Shown piece after piece: positions 46,144 through 54,118 of a DNA stretch of 64,000 nt. Below the pieces are notes generated by a model that saw only the letters and a list, made by a program, of their open reading frames with translations, ran no database searches and was not told where the DNA came from. Source of the DNA: Megasphaera sp. (GTDB taxonomy: Bacteria; Bacillota; Negativicutes; Veillonellales; Megasphaeraceae). Position numbers and translations under genes: made by a program. The stretch is taken from the NCBI GenBank assembly GCA_022641375.1, contig JALCDF010000001.1, positions 53,125 to 117,124 on the forward strand. Direction: 5' to 3'. Within the stretch, counting starts at the first letter, position 1, and every line of letters begins with the position of its first letter.

Positions 46144-46177
46144 AACCATATTCATTCGTCCCATTTCCGATTAAAAC

Positions 46178-46217
46178 AAAGACTATTGCACAACAGCATC
46201 TGTGCAATAGTCTTTTT
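46178..46217. terminator. Bidirectional terminator between CMD gene and flavodoxin operon
   Basis: A 15-bp stem (46178-46192 with 46201-46215) closes an eight-base loop. It has five Ts on the plus strand and As on the left, so it can end the minus-strand six-gene operon too. Confidence 0.88.
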
Positions 46218-46274
46218 ATGATCATGTATCCCTTCGGCAGTACTTCTCCACCTATCGGAAATTTGTTGAAGATT

Positions 46275-46772
46275 TTACAGTAATTTACGCACTGCATCAA
46301 TCCATGCATCAACGTCCTGTTGCGGCGTTTCTATACGACTGCCGCCGGTAGAATCAAAGCGGATTTCTTTGCCGCAGCTATGGCTGGCACTCTTGCTCGC
46401 TTTAATCATATCATTGATGACATGCCCCGGCCAACCGCCGTTTGTCATAAACGGAATCACCGTCTTGCCAGCTAAATCATAATTACTGAAAAATGATGTA
46501 ACAGCCGGCGCCATCGTGTACCACCATGTCGGCGTACCGACAGCGATGATATCGTACTCGGCCGGATTATGGGCCAGTTCCTGGATAGCCGGTTCATAGC
46601 CACGTTGGACTTCGTCCTGTCCCTGACTGACAACATCATTATATTCACCGCGATACGGTGTCACCGTATCGATCCGGGCCATATCGGCACCGGTAGCACG
46701 CTGCAATTGTTCAGCAATTGCTTTTGTGTTACCGTTAGACCAGGAATAATAGGCAATTAACATTTTTTTCAA
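46275..46772 (-). CDS. Flavodoxin
   Basis: The 165-residue flavodoxin has the FMN phosphate loop YYSWSNGNTKAIAEQL at about 8-23, TPTWWYTMAPAVTSFF with the aromatic flavin-stacking residues, and FMTNGGWPGHVI. This short-chain FldA-like group often serves as a quinone or nitro-compound reductase partner. The TTG at 46772 has GGAGGG at a good distance, while the ATG at 46763 is too far from it. It is last in the operon, 11 bp after the cupin gene. Confidence 0.92.
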   Translation of the reverse strand: MKKMLIAYYSWSNGNTKAIAEQLQRATGADMARIDTVTPYRGEYNDVVSQGQDEVQRGYEPAIQELAHNPAEYDIIAVGTPTWWYTMAPAVTSFFSNYDLAGKTVIPFMTNGGWPGHVINDMIKASKSASHSCGKEIRFDSTGGSRIETPQQDVDAWIDAVRKLL

Positions 46773-46783
46773 AAAAAGCCCTC

Positions 46784-47185
46784 CTATTTCAACTTTTCAT
46801 ATTCTACCGCATCTACCGGTTCACACCATTCATTACTGGCACCTTCAGCGGGGACTTCAATAGCTACATGGGCAAACCAACTTGTCGGTGCCGCACCATG
46901 CCAGTGCTTCACTTCCGGCGGAATATTGACGACATCTCCAGGATGGAGTTCACGAGCCGGTTTCCCCCATTCCTGATAATATCCGCGCCCGGATGTGCAT
47001 AAGAGAATCTGGCCTCCCTTATGGTGAATATGCCAATTGTTGCGGCACCCCGGTTCAAAGGTAACATTAGCCGTTACCAGGCGGTCCGTCGTAAGCATTT
47101 TTAAATAACTCTGTCCCACAAAATACTGGGCATATGCTTCATTTTTATCCCCTAATGGGAAAATTCCCGATTTTTCATTAGCCAT
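46784..47185 (-). CDS. Cupin-domain protein
   Basis: The 133-residue protein is a single cupin: FEPGCRNNWHIHHKGGQILLCTSGRGYYQEWG contains the HxH-x-metal motif, and LHPGDVVNIPPEVKHWHGA the second histidine motif. Close relatives are fused or neighbouring to carboxymuconolactone decarboxylases, as seen here with the exported CMD gene. A metal-dependent isomerase or decarboxylase role is plausible; the substrate is unknown. It lies 39 bp after the MerR gene. Confidence 0.92.
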   Translation of the reverse strand: MANEKSGIFPLGDKNEAYAQYFVGQSYLKMLTTDRLVTANVTFEPGCRNNWHIHHKGGQILLCTSGRGYYQEWGKPARELHPGDVVNIPPEVKHWHGAAPTSWFAHVAIEVPAEGASNEWCEPVDAVEYEKLK

Positions 47186-47224
47186 ATCCTGTTTCCTCCC
47201 GATACAAATTACACCATAGTATAA

Positions 47225-47575
47225 TTATTTACCGCCCTGCCGCATTTCATAACGGAGATAATCGAGGCGGTCTAACTTTTTCTGCCTGACATGGATTTCA
47301 TCCAATGCCTGGTTGCGCAAGGCCATCAACATCTTCATCCGCTCGTCCTCCGTATTTTTTCCAGAGAGCAGCAGCCTCATATACTGTTCTACTTCATCAT
47401 TAGAGAAGCCAATATCATGGAGCGTCATGATGATTCCCAGGCGTTCGATATCTTCCTCATCATATTGCCAATGTCCCATGACAGATTTTACGGCACCACA
47501 GAGTCCCCATGATTCGTATTCTTTTAATATATGAATCGGAATTTTATACTTTTCACTTGCTTCGTCAATGGTCAT
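47225..47575 (-). CDS. MerR-family regulator
   Basis: The 116-residue protein has the MerR N-terminal helix-turn-helix (TIDEASEKYKIPIHILKEYESWGL), the wing (GHWQYDEEDIERLGIIMTLHDIGFSNDEVEQYM) and a dimerisation helix. It lacks a Cys-rich metal site at the C-terminus; one cysteine, Cys26, is next to the HTH. It lies mid-operon between the dehydrogenase and cupin genes, so it may regulate the operon or a distant target. Confidence 0.88.
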   Translation of the reverse strand: MTIDEASEKYKIPIHILKEYESWGLCGAVKSVMGHWQYDEEDIERLGIIMTLHDIGFSNDEVEQYMRLLLSGKNTEDERMKMLMALRNQALDEIHVRQKKLDRLDYLRYEMRQGGK

Positions 47576-47642
47576 ATGACACCTCCGGAAAATACCCTCC
47601 TTTGCTGAGAATATTCAATGATAAATACAGTATCTCTCCCAT

Positions 47643-48809
47643 CTATCGATAGGACTGTTCGTAAATTTTTATTACATCCGCTTCACGAAGTTTTGCCGGA
47701 TCGCACATAAACAATCCTCCCATGGTATCTCTGGCATTCTTAGCCATGGCCTGGAATTCATCCGGATGGATTCCATAGTCGCTCATTTTCAAATCATAGA
47801 CCTGGCAGGCCTTTTGCAGATCTGCCAGTGCCGTCAGGAAATCCTCCGGCTTTTGTGCATCTTTCTTCCCCATATCCTTAGCCATCATAATAAACCGGTC
47901 ATCACAGACATGTTGTTCGATGAAATACTTGAAATATGCCAGGGAAATCATGATCAATCCCGCTCCATGGGGAAGTGCATGATGGAAAGCCGACAGCGCA
48001 TGTTCCATGGCATGTTCACTGGTACAGCTGCCTACATCCATGGAATAGCCGCTCATCGTATTGGCAAATGCCATTTTAGTACGAGCTTCCAGATTACTGC
48101 CATCCTTTACCGCCAACGGCAGATACTGGGCAACATTGCGTATGGCTTCCCGTTCTACCATCGCCGCCGCTTCATTGCAGAAGTTGGAAATATAGCCTTC
48201 TACACTATGGAATAACGCATCGAATCCCTGGTATGCCGTAAATTTCGGCGGCACTGTCAGCATTAATTCCGGATCGACAATCGCCAGCCAGGGATATTCC
48301 CCTTTAAAGCCAACTTTTTCCTTTGTATCCGGATTGGAAACAACGCCCCAGGCATCTACTTCACTGCCCGTACCGGCACTGGTCGTAACTTCAATATAGG
48401 GAAGGGAGGACACCGTCAGCGGTCGTTTGCCGCCGCTGCCCATTGCCACATAATCCCAGACCCGGCCCGAAGGCTGAGGAGCTACCGCGGCAATGATTGT
48501 TGCCGCATCGAGGACGGACCCGCCACCAAGGCCGACAATAAAATCACACTGTTCCCGTCGTGCCAATTCAACGCCCTGTTGAATCGTCGCTTCCAAGGGA
48601 TTCGCTTCAATATGATCAAAGACGATACTGGCTGCCCCGGCTGTTTTTAATTCCTGCAGCACCCGTTCCAAATAGCCGTTTACCTTCGCTGATTTGCCAT
48701 TAGAAATGACAACGAGTCCTTTTTTCCCCGGCATGGCTTCGTCGTGCAGGGAATTCAACTGCCCCGAACCAAACATCACTTTCGTGGGAATATTCCAAAT
48801 ATAACTCAT
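47643..48809 (-). CDS. Iron-containing alcohol dehydrogenase
   Basis: The 388-residue enzyme has the NAD(P) motif GLGGGSVLDAATIIA at about 94-108, TSAGTGSEVDAWGV, and metal ligands in EHAMEHALSAFHHALPHGAGL (three histidines) plus an upstream Asp (SVEGYISNF region). It belongs to the BDH/YqhD group that reduces aldehydes with NADPH. In this operon it probably detoxifies aldehydes. The gap to the upstream lipoprotein gene is 54 bp. Confidence 0.94.
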   Translation of the reverse strand: MSYIWNIPTKVMFGSGQLNSLHDEAMPGKKGLVVISNGKSAKVNGYLERVLQELKTAGAASIVFDHIEANPLEATIQQGVELARREQCDFIVGLGGGSVLDAATIIAAVAPQPSGRVWDYVAMGSGGKRPLTVSSLPYIEVTTSAGTGSEVDAWGVVSNPDTKEKVGFKGEYPWLAIVDPELMLTVPPKFTAYQGFDALFHSVEGYISNFCNEAAAMVEREAIRNVAQYLPLAVKDGSNLEARTKMAFANTMSGYSMDVGSCTSEHAMEHALSAFHHALPHGAGLIMISLAYFKYFIEQHVCDDRFIMMAKDMGKKDAQKPEDFLTALADLQKACQVYDLKMSDYGIHPDEFQAMAKNARDTMGGLFMCDPAKLREADVIKIYEQSYR

Positions 48810-48863
48810 GCTATCTCTTCCTTCCTGATTATGTTATACCAAACCAATTATCATCCTATTATT

Positions 48864-49580
48864 TTATTTCGATTGGTTGAGATTCAGGCCGCTCAGCCAT
48901 TGTGTGACTTGATTTTTACTATCTTTCACATCATTGGCATGAATGGCGATGCCCTGTGTAACCGTAGCCTGCGGTTCCAATTTTTGAATAGCGTCTACCG
49001 TATTGCCGAACCCGCTGCCGCCGGAGGTACAGAACGGAATAATCGTTTTGCCGGCAAAGTCCTGGCTGTCGAAGAAGCTGTACATGGCCATGGGCATATC
49101 ACCCCACCAGTTCGGGTAGCCTACGAAAATAACATCATAGTCTTTTAAATCCAATGGCTGATTCTGAAGTTCCGGCTTCGTACCATTTTCAACTTCCTGT
49201 TTCCCCTGTTTCACTGCCGCATCATAATCATTCGGATACGGGTTTACCGTTTTGATAGAATACGTATCCGCCTTGGTTTCCTGCGCAATCCATTTGGCTA
49301 CGAGGCCCGTATTGCCGATGGGTTTGCCGTTATCCAGCTGATAGCTGGCCCGGGCTGAAGCATCTACACCATCAGACAACTTTTCATTATCCGCATAAGA
49401 GAAATATACGACCAGGATCTTCGAATCTTTTTTCAAAGACGTTCCCGGCTGTTCCGCCCCGTTTCCTGCAGTTTGCTGTACTGCCTGTGTATTATTCTGA
49501 CCAGCCGTCGTCTGACTGCCACAACCAACGGTAACTGCCAATAATGCTGTCGCCATACATGCTGCTATTATCTTTTTCAT
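48864..49580 (-). CDS. Flavodoxin lipoprotein
   Basis: The 238-residue protein has a lipoprotein signal (MKKIIAACMATALLAVTVGC, lipid-attached Cys20), a Gln/Asn/Thr-rich linker to about 50, then a flavodoxin domain: ILVVYFSYADNEKLSDGVDAS, IFVGYPNWWGDMPMAMYSFF, IIPFCTSGGSGFGNTV. FMN would be held on the outer side of the membrane, unusual for flavodoxins. It is 35 bp downstream of the MerR gene. A role in extracytoplasmic quinone or metal reduction is an inference. Confidence 0.92.
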   Translation of the reverse strand: MKKIIAACMATALLAVTVGCGSQTTAGQNNTQAVQQTAGNGAEQPGTSLKKDSKILVVYFSYADNEKLSDGVDASARASYQLDNGKPIGNTGLVAKWIAQETKADTYSIKTVNPYPNDYDAAVKQGKQEVENGTKPELQNQPLDLKDYDVIFVGYPNWWGDMPMAMYSFFDSQDFAGKTIIPFCTSGGSGFGNTVDAIQKLEPQATVTQGIAIHANDVKDSKNQVTQWLSGLNLNQSK

Positions 49581-49615
49581 ATTGTTTACGCCTCCATGTA
49601 AACTATATATTTTAT

Positions 49616-50002
49616 TTATTGTAACTCTTGCATCAACCTGTCCGTTTGATGCAGGAGCGACGTTTCATAGTGGGATATTTGAAAATCCGCTTCCTGTACA
49701 GCATATTGTAAATATGCTATCTTCTTGAGTAAATTATTTTTAGCGGTACAGAGCATATTTTTACGGACTTTTGCCGTATCATCACCAGCTTTGGCCAATA
49801 TCATGTATTGCTGAATATCGTCTAATGTCATACCGCTGGATTTCAGGCTGCGAATCAACGCCATATATTGGATATGATACTCACTATAATTGCGGACTCC
49901 GCCAGCTTTACGCGGCACCGGCGGCATGATTCCAATCCGTTCGTAATATCGCAACGTTTCTTCTGTAATTCCTGTGCGTGCTGCCATTTCCTTGATATAC
50001 AT
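49616..50002 (-). CDS. MerR-family regulator (TipA/AdhR-like)
   Basis: The 128-residue protein begins MYIKEMAARTGITEETLRYYERIGIMPPVPRKAGGVRNYSE, a strong MerR HTH. A dimerisation helix and a C-terminal coiled stretch (DFQISHYETSLLHQ) follow. This subgroup (AdhR, NmlR) often senses aldehydes. It is the first gene of the redox operon and likely autoregulates it. The RBS AAAGGAG is present. Confidence 0.93.
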   Translation of the reverse strand: MYIKEMAARTGITEETLRYYERIGIMPPVPRKAGGVRNYSEYHIQYMALIRSLKSSGMTLDDIQQYMILAKAGDDTAKVRKNMLCTAKNNLLKKIAYLQYAVQEADFQISHYETSLLHQTDRLMQELQ

Positions 50003-50055
50003 GTGTATTCTCCTTTCTGCCCTGGTCCTGAATTTTTCTTTCTTAAGACATCTTC

Positions 50056-50084
50056 ATTGTACAAGTTTTATATTAGTATGTCTA
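50056..50084 (-). promoter_or_regulatory. Promoter of the MerR-led redox operon
   Basis: TAGACA (50079-50084) and TACAAT (50056-50061) on the minus strand are 17 bp apart. It lies about 54 bp before the MerR start. The 19-bp spacer of classic MerR promoters is not seen. Confidence 0.65.
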
Positions 50085-50125
50085 ATGCCTATACTATTCA
50101 GCAAGATATTCATTATATCTATATC

Positions 50126-51010
50126 TTAATCTTCCGGAGACGTAAAATAGGATTGTGCATATTCAATAAATTTATCTACCGCAGCCGTATGAAATTGATT
50201 CTTCTTCCAGGCCATAAAACAACCATTTTCTAATAACGGCTCCATCAACCGCTGGCATAAATGCGGATTAGCCTGCGGGAAGGAAAATCCAATAGACAGT
50301 CCCACCCCTTGTTCTACAAGGGCTTCTTTATTGTAAAAGGAGAGATTGACTACCGCTGCCTGCCTGATTTTTTTTAACGAAGGACCGGCCCAGTGTTCAA
50401 TCTGATTCCGGACAGATTCCCGTTTAGCCATAATGACCGGATATCCCTCCAAATCTTCCGCACGAATTGTTTTTTTCTGGGCCAGCGGATGATCTTTGCG
50501 CATCAATACGGACCATGTATCAGTATCCGGCATCCGCAAAAAATTATACTTGCTGATATCCACCGGTTCGAGCAGGATTCCAAAATCAAGACTGCCGTTT
50601 TCCATCCGTTCCTTCACATCGTCAGCAATAGCCGTATATATTTCAAACGTCACATCCGGGTATAATCGGCGAAACCCCGCCATGGCGCTTGCCAGGCAAC
50701 TGATATTTTTAGTTTCACCACAACCGATAGAAATCTCACCGGAAATCACTTCTTCCTGATGCTGTAATTCCCGTTCGGTTTTATTTGCCAATTCCACCAA
50801 TTCCTGTGCCCGGCGGCGCAGCAGCAGCCCGTCTGAAGTCAGGATAATGCTGTGTTTGCTGCGTCGGAAGAGCTGCACATCCAGTTCTTCTTCAAGCTGC
50901 CCGAGCTGCCGCGACAGTGTAGGCTGTGTTACATGTAATTGTTTGGCAGCCCTCGTAATATTTTCTTCCCGCGCCACAACCAGGAAATACTTCAATACTC
51001 GTAACTCCAT
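50126..51010 (-). CDS. LysR-family transcriptional regulator
   Basis: The 294-residue regulator starts MELRVLKYFLVVAREENITRAAKQLHVTQPTLSRQLGQLEEEL, a typical LysR HTH, with a CynR/CysB-type effector domain behind it. ATG at 51010 follows GAGGAGCG; the in-frame extension to 51070 has no RBS. It is transcribed toward the MerR operon, which has its own promoter. Its effector is unknown. Confidence 0.94.
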   Translation of the reverse strand: MELRVLKYFLVVAREENITRAAKQLHVTQPTLSRQLGQLEEELDVQLFRRSKHSIILTSDGLLLRRRAQELVELANKTERELQHQEEVISGEISIGCGETKNISCLASAMAGFRRLYPDVTFEIYTAIADDVKERMENGSLDFGILLEPVDISKYNFLRMPDTDTWSVLMRKDHPLAQKKTIRAEDLEGYPVIMAKRESVRNQIEHWAGPSLKKIRQAAVVNLSFYNKEALVEQGVGLSIGFSFPQANPHLCQRLMEPLLENGCFMAWKKNQFHTAAVDKFIEYAQSYFTSPED

Positions 51011-51186
51011 ATTTATCGCTCCTCTATGAATACACAGGTATAAAAACTCTTTTCTTATCAGCCTAACCATCTATATGCAAAGACCTACCCATATCCTGTA
51101 TATATTTACGTATTACTATACTCATCATATCAAATATACATATCTCTCACAACCTTATTCCATACGCTAAAAAGCATCATAAAAAC

Positions 51187-51238
51187 AAACGGATGGCGGC
51201 AAAATGAAATAAATCATTCATTTTGCCGCCATCCGTTT
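51187..51238 (-). terminator. Terminator of the ORP-like operon
   Basis: Arms of 21 bases (51187-51207 and 51218-51238) are complementary around a ten-base loop, 33 bp past the last gene on the minus strand. A-rich sequence at the left end gives Us in the RNA. Confidence 0.88.
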
Positions 51239-51270
51239 ATCTTTCCAAATCTGTACCACAATCGTTGTTA

Positions 51271-51627
51271 CTATTTATCACAATCTCCGGCATGCTGATG
51301 TTCATGGCAAATAGATCCGGTAGACTGCAGTTCACCCCGCAGATATGCTTCTACAGCTTCTTTGGCCGATCCCGATGCCCCCATGATGACTTCAATATTT
51401 CTTTCGTTGAAGATTTCTACGGCACCGCCTCCCATACCACCGGCAATAATGACTTCCGCCCCTCTGTCTGCTAAGAAATTGGGTAAAAATCCCGGACGAT
51501 GCCCCGGATTCGGAATGTTTTCTTCTGCCGTAATCTGGCCATTTTCAGTATCATACATATTAAAATTTTCACAATGGCCAAAATGAGGCCAAATTTCATT
51601 TCCATTACATGCAACAGCAATTTTCAT
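51271..51627 (-). CDS. NifX/NifB-like (dinitrogenase FeMo-cofactor family) protein with Cys/His tail
   Basis: The 118-residue protein has the ribonuclease-H-like NifX fold: MKIAVACNGNEIWPHFGHCENFNMYD, VIIAGGMGGGAVEIFNERNIEVIMGA, AKEAVEAYLRGEL. It ends in the metal-binding-like tail CHEHQHAGDCDK. Such proteins carry Fe-S or Mo-containing clusters, as ORP does. ATG 51627 has better spacing from AGGAG than 51633. It is last in the operon, 109 bp after the second ATPase gene. No nif genes are present, so nitrogenase is not implied. Confidence 0.9.
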   Translation of the reverse strand: MKIAVACNGNEIWPHFGHCENFNMYDTENGQITAEENIPNPGHRPGFLPNFLADRGAEVIIAGGMGGGAVEIFNERNIEVIMGASGSAKEAVEAYLRGELQSTGSICHEHQHAGDCDK

Positions 51628-51736
51628 CTTCATATCTCCTTTGAGTGTTTTATTTGCTCTCGGCCATTATCTCTGCCACTGAATACCTGCGGTCAACCAT
51701 AACGCCCAAGTATAGCACTGTATTGATACGTTCATC

Positions 51737-52600
51737 TTACCGTTTCAGGATATCCATCGTACTTTCATACGCGTCATATAACGCATCCCGTGCCGGACAT
51801 ACTGTTTCCGCCAGGGATTTCCCTGCATTCACAGCAATCGAGGCCGCCGGATCGTACGGCACATAACCGACAACCGGTATCCCTCTATCTATACAAAATT
51901 CTTTTATCTTCGCCGTCTGCTCCGGGCAAACATCAAACTTATTGATACACACCGCCGCTTTCGTCTGAAAACTTTCGGTCGTCTTCAAAATCCTGGCCAA
52001 ATCGCTCAGCCCGGAAAGAGAGGGCTCGGTCACAATCAGCACCAAATCCATTCCGCTGATAGATGCAATGACCGGGCAGCCGATGCCAGGAGAGCCATCG
52101 ACAATGACCAGTTCAGCTTTTTGAGCATATTGGAACAAATTGGCCTTGACTGCACTAACTAATTTCCCTGAATTGCCACGCCCCATTTTTAACGTTGCCG
52201 TAGAAAATATTTTATCTCCTGTATACAGCGTTAACGTTCCGGCAACATCATCACTTAATTCCACTGCCTGCTGCGGGCATATGGCTTCACAAACGCTGCA
52301 GCCTTCACAAGCATATTCATCTATCGTATACATCCCGTTTGTTTTATGAATGGCATCAAACCGGCAATATGCTTCGCAACGGCCGCAGCCAATGCATGTT
52401 TCTGTCTGGATAACCGCTTTCTGTGATCCATAATATGCAGTTTCTTCGGGAACTGCATCCATCTTGGCAATTAAATGCAGATTGGGAGCATCGACATCAC
52501 AATCCGCAAATGCCCGGGCTTGGGAAAACCAGATAAAAGCAGCACTGATTGTTGTCTTCCCGGTCCCGCCTTTACCACTCAACACAAGGAGTTTCTTCAT
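51737..52600 (-). CDS. MinD/Mrp-type ATPase with ferredoxin insert (Orp3/Orp4-like)
   Basis: The 287-residue protein has the deviant Walker A LSGKGGTGKTTISAAF at about 6-21. A pair of 4Fe-4S motifs follows at about 70-115 (CIGCGRCEAYCRFDAIH and CEGCSVCEAICPQQAVEL), then the switch/Walker B region VIVDGSPGIGCPVIASISG. The inserted ferredoxin marks the ORP-complex type of ATPase, thought to load or transfer Fe-S or Mo clusters. It overlaps the upstream ATPase gene by 4 bp. Confidence 0.92.
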   Translation of the reverse strand: MKKLLVLSGKGGTGKTTISAAFIWFSQARAFADCDVDAPNLHLIAKMDAVPEETAYYGSQKAVIQTETCIGCGRCEAYCRFDAIHKTNGMYTIDEYACEGCSVCEAICPQQAVELSDDVAGTLTLYTGDKIFSTATLKMGRGNSGKLVSAVKANLFQYAQKAELVIVDGSPGIGCPVIASISGMDLVLIVTEPSLSGLSDLARILKTTESFQTKAAVCINKFDVCPEQTAKIKEFCIDRGIPVVGYVPYDPAASIAVNAGKSLAETVCPARDALYDAYESTMDILKR

Positions 52601-53436
52601 CGTGCCGCCTCCTTTTGTATACGGATCAGTAAATCTCGAAATTGGCGGCCCCATTGGGAATCTTCCTCAGAAACAAGCTTACCGGCAGCAATACATCGTG
52701 CCAGTTGTGGCTGATATGGAATGTGCATCAATACAGGAATTCTTTCCGCAGCACAAAACGATTCTAAGGGAAAATACGGTTCATCTTCCTTATTCACTAC
52801 GACAAAACAAGGCTTCTGCAACATTTTCACTAATTCATATACCATTTTGAAATTGTGGAATCCAAAGGCCGTAGGTTCCGCTACAAGGATACAGCAATCG
52901 GCTGCCATGACACTTTCCATGACCGGGCAGCCGCTGCCGGGAGGACAATCGATGATGGTCTGGTTCCCCAGGGAAAGTCCTCGTTGCAGCGCTGCTTTAA
53001 TCACCGGCACCGCTGAAGCTTCACCGGGATCCAGGATTCCTGTAACAACCGTAACATCATGATACTGCCCCTGCTCTACTACTCCTACCGGACGCGGTAC
53101 TTCGGTGATGGCTTTTTCCGTACATACCAGCATGCAGCCGCCGCAGGAATGACATACTTCGGAAAACAGGACCGGATGTTTTTTTATAAATACCAACGCA
53201 TTAAAATGACAAAAATCCACACATTTCCTGCAGCCGCTGCATTTTCCCAAATCAAACCGGGGCACTGGCACTACTGCTTCACTACAGGAACATTCACCGG
53301 GAGATAAAAAAATTCTTCCGTTGGGCTCTTCTACGTCGCAGTCAATATACACCGATTTCCCCATGACTGCTGCCAGATTGACCGAAATAAAAGTCTTACC
53401 TGTTCCCCCCTTGCCACTCAACACAGCTATTTTCAT
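52597..53436 (-). CDS. MinD/Mrp-type ATPase with ferredoxin insert (paralogue)
   Basis: The 279-residue paralogue has LSGKGGTGKTFISVNLA at about 5-21, cysteine motifs CSGCRKCVDFCHFNALV and CHSCGGCMLVCTEKAI, and IIDCPPGSGCPVMESVMAADCCILV as the switch region. It overlaps both neighbours by 4 bp (ATGA), so its translation is coupled to both. Two such ATPases probably form a heterodimer, as proposed for Orp3 and Orp4. It lacks a TM helix or signal peptide. Confidence 0.92.
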   Translation of the reverse strand: MKIAVLSGKGGTGKTFISVNLAAVMGKSVYIDCDVEEPNGRIFLSPGECSCSEAVVPVPRFDLGKCSGCRKCVDFCHFNALVFIKKHPVLFSEVCHSCGGCMLVCTEKAITEVPRPVGVVEQGQYHDVTVVTGILDPGEASAVPVIKAALQRGLSLGNQTIIDCPPGSGCPVMESVMAADCCILVAEPTAFGFHNFKMVYELVKMLQKPCFVVVNKEDEPYFPLESFCAAERIPVLMHIPYQPQLARCIAAGKLVSEEDSQWGRQFRDLLIRIQKEAAR

Positions 53437-53789
53437 GGCTGGCCATGAAAGCCCGCATGGAAATGCGTCAGTTTTTTCAGCTTTCCCTCTGTCAGACTGC
53501 GAAGATTCTCCCGAACATCGGTACCATCCGCCTGATAGATGGCAATATCCGCCATTTGCAGGACCGTTGCCGCATTTTCACCGCAACGTACAGTAATCAG
53601 TGCGGCCGCACCCCGGTCAACTACCAGTTGAGCCGACTTGGGGCCTGCCCCTCCCTGTGCCTCAGCAGCAGGATTTTTTACGGTTTCAGTCGTCCCGTCT
53701 TCGGTATGACAGAACATAAAATACGGAGCTCTGCCAAAAGAAACGCATACTGCTTTTTTTGTATCGTCTACGGGAATTGCAATAATCAT
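53433..53789 (-). CDS. NifX/NifB-like protein, first gene of the ORP-like operon
   Basis: The 118-residue protein begins MIIAIPVDDTKKAVCVSFGRAPYFMFCH and has AAEAQGGAGPKSAQLVVDRGAAALITVRCGENAATVLQMADIAIYQADG, the NifX-like fold. It has three cysteines that could bind a cluster. GGAGGACG lies before the ATG. It is the promoter-proximal gene, directly behind the operator-flanked promoter. Confidence 0.9.
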   Translation of the reverse strand: MIIAIPVDDTKKAVCVSFGRAPYFMFCHTEDGTTETVKNPAAEAQGGAGPKSAQLVVDRGAAALITVRCGENAATVLQMADIAIYQADGTDVRENLRSLTEGKLKKLTHFHAGFHGQP

Positions 53790-53816
53790 GTCTCGTCCTC
53801 CTTTGCTCTTGGTTTA

Positions 53817-53864
53817 TGACATATGACATTTATATTTATTATAACTTATTTTTGTCATATGTCA
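53817..53864. promoter_or_regulatory. Inverted-repeat operator flanking the ORP-like promoter
   Basis: The 12-base TGACATATGACA (53817-53828) and its exact reverse complement (53853-53864) are centred 36 bp apart. One arm covers the -35 box, the other lies just past the predicted start site. Two repressor dimers, possibly looped, would shut the promoter. The regulator is not in the window. Confidence 0.7.
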
Positions 53865-53865
53865 A
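53838..53865 (-). promoter_or_regulatory. Promoter of the ORP-like operon
   Basis: TTGACA (53860-53865) and TATAAT (53838-53843) on the minus strand match the consensus fully, 16 bp apart. The start codon is about 48 bp downstream. Confidence 0.9.
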
Positions 53866-53921
53866 TAATAAGTACGAAAATGATACGGCAGGACCATTGC
53901 CCCAACCATCTCCACACAAAA

Positions 53922-53954
53922 AAAAGAACTGATTCTTTTTAAATCAGTTCTTTT
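53922..53954 (-). terminator. Orphan terminator beyond the EamA gene
   Basis: A 13-bp stem (53922-53934 with 53942-53954) is followed by eight Ts on the minus strand and four on the plus strand. No minus-strand gene ends near it. It would stop antisense RNA coming from the polyferredoxin operon across the EamA gene. Confidence 0.7.
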
Positions 53955-54054
53955 CATTCATATGGATCTATTCCTATAAATTTTTACTTAATTATGAATA
54001 TATTAGGTATATTTTCTTCTTTTTTTTGAGAACGAACGATATAACACTTTTCTC

Positions 54055-54083
54055 TTGCGTTATGGTTTGAAGTATGTTATAAA
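54055..54083 (+). promoter_or_regulatory. Promoter of the EamA gene
   Basis: TTGCGT (54055-54060), a 17-bp spacer and TATAAA (54078-54083) with extended TG, 35 bp before the ATG. Confidence 0.75.
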
Positions 54084-54118
54084 GATAACAACTTTAATAC
54101 GAAAAAGGAGTCCTTCCT

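Larger units (their letters stand above)
53790..54118. other. Divergent intergenic region with operator, terminator and EamA promoter
   Basis: This 329-bp gap has no gene. It holds, left to right, the ORP-like operon promoter within an inverted repeat (53817-53865), a hairpin terminator best oriented for minus-strand RNA (53922-53954), an AT-rich tract and the EamA promoter (54055-54083). Confidence 0.8.

Noticed and set aside
51271-53789. Nitrogenase cofactor genes
   Set aside because: The NifX-like proteins are a broad family and no nifH, nifD, nifK, nifB radical SAM or nifE/N genes are present.
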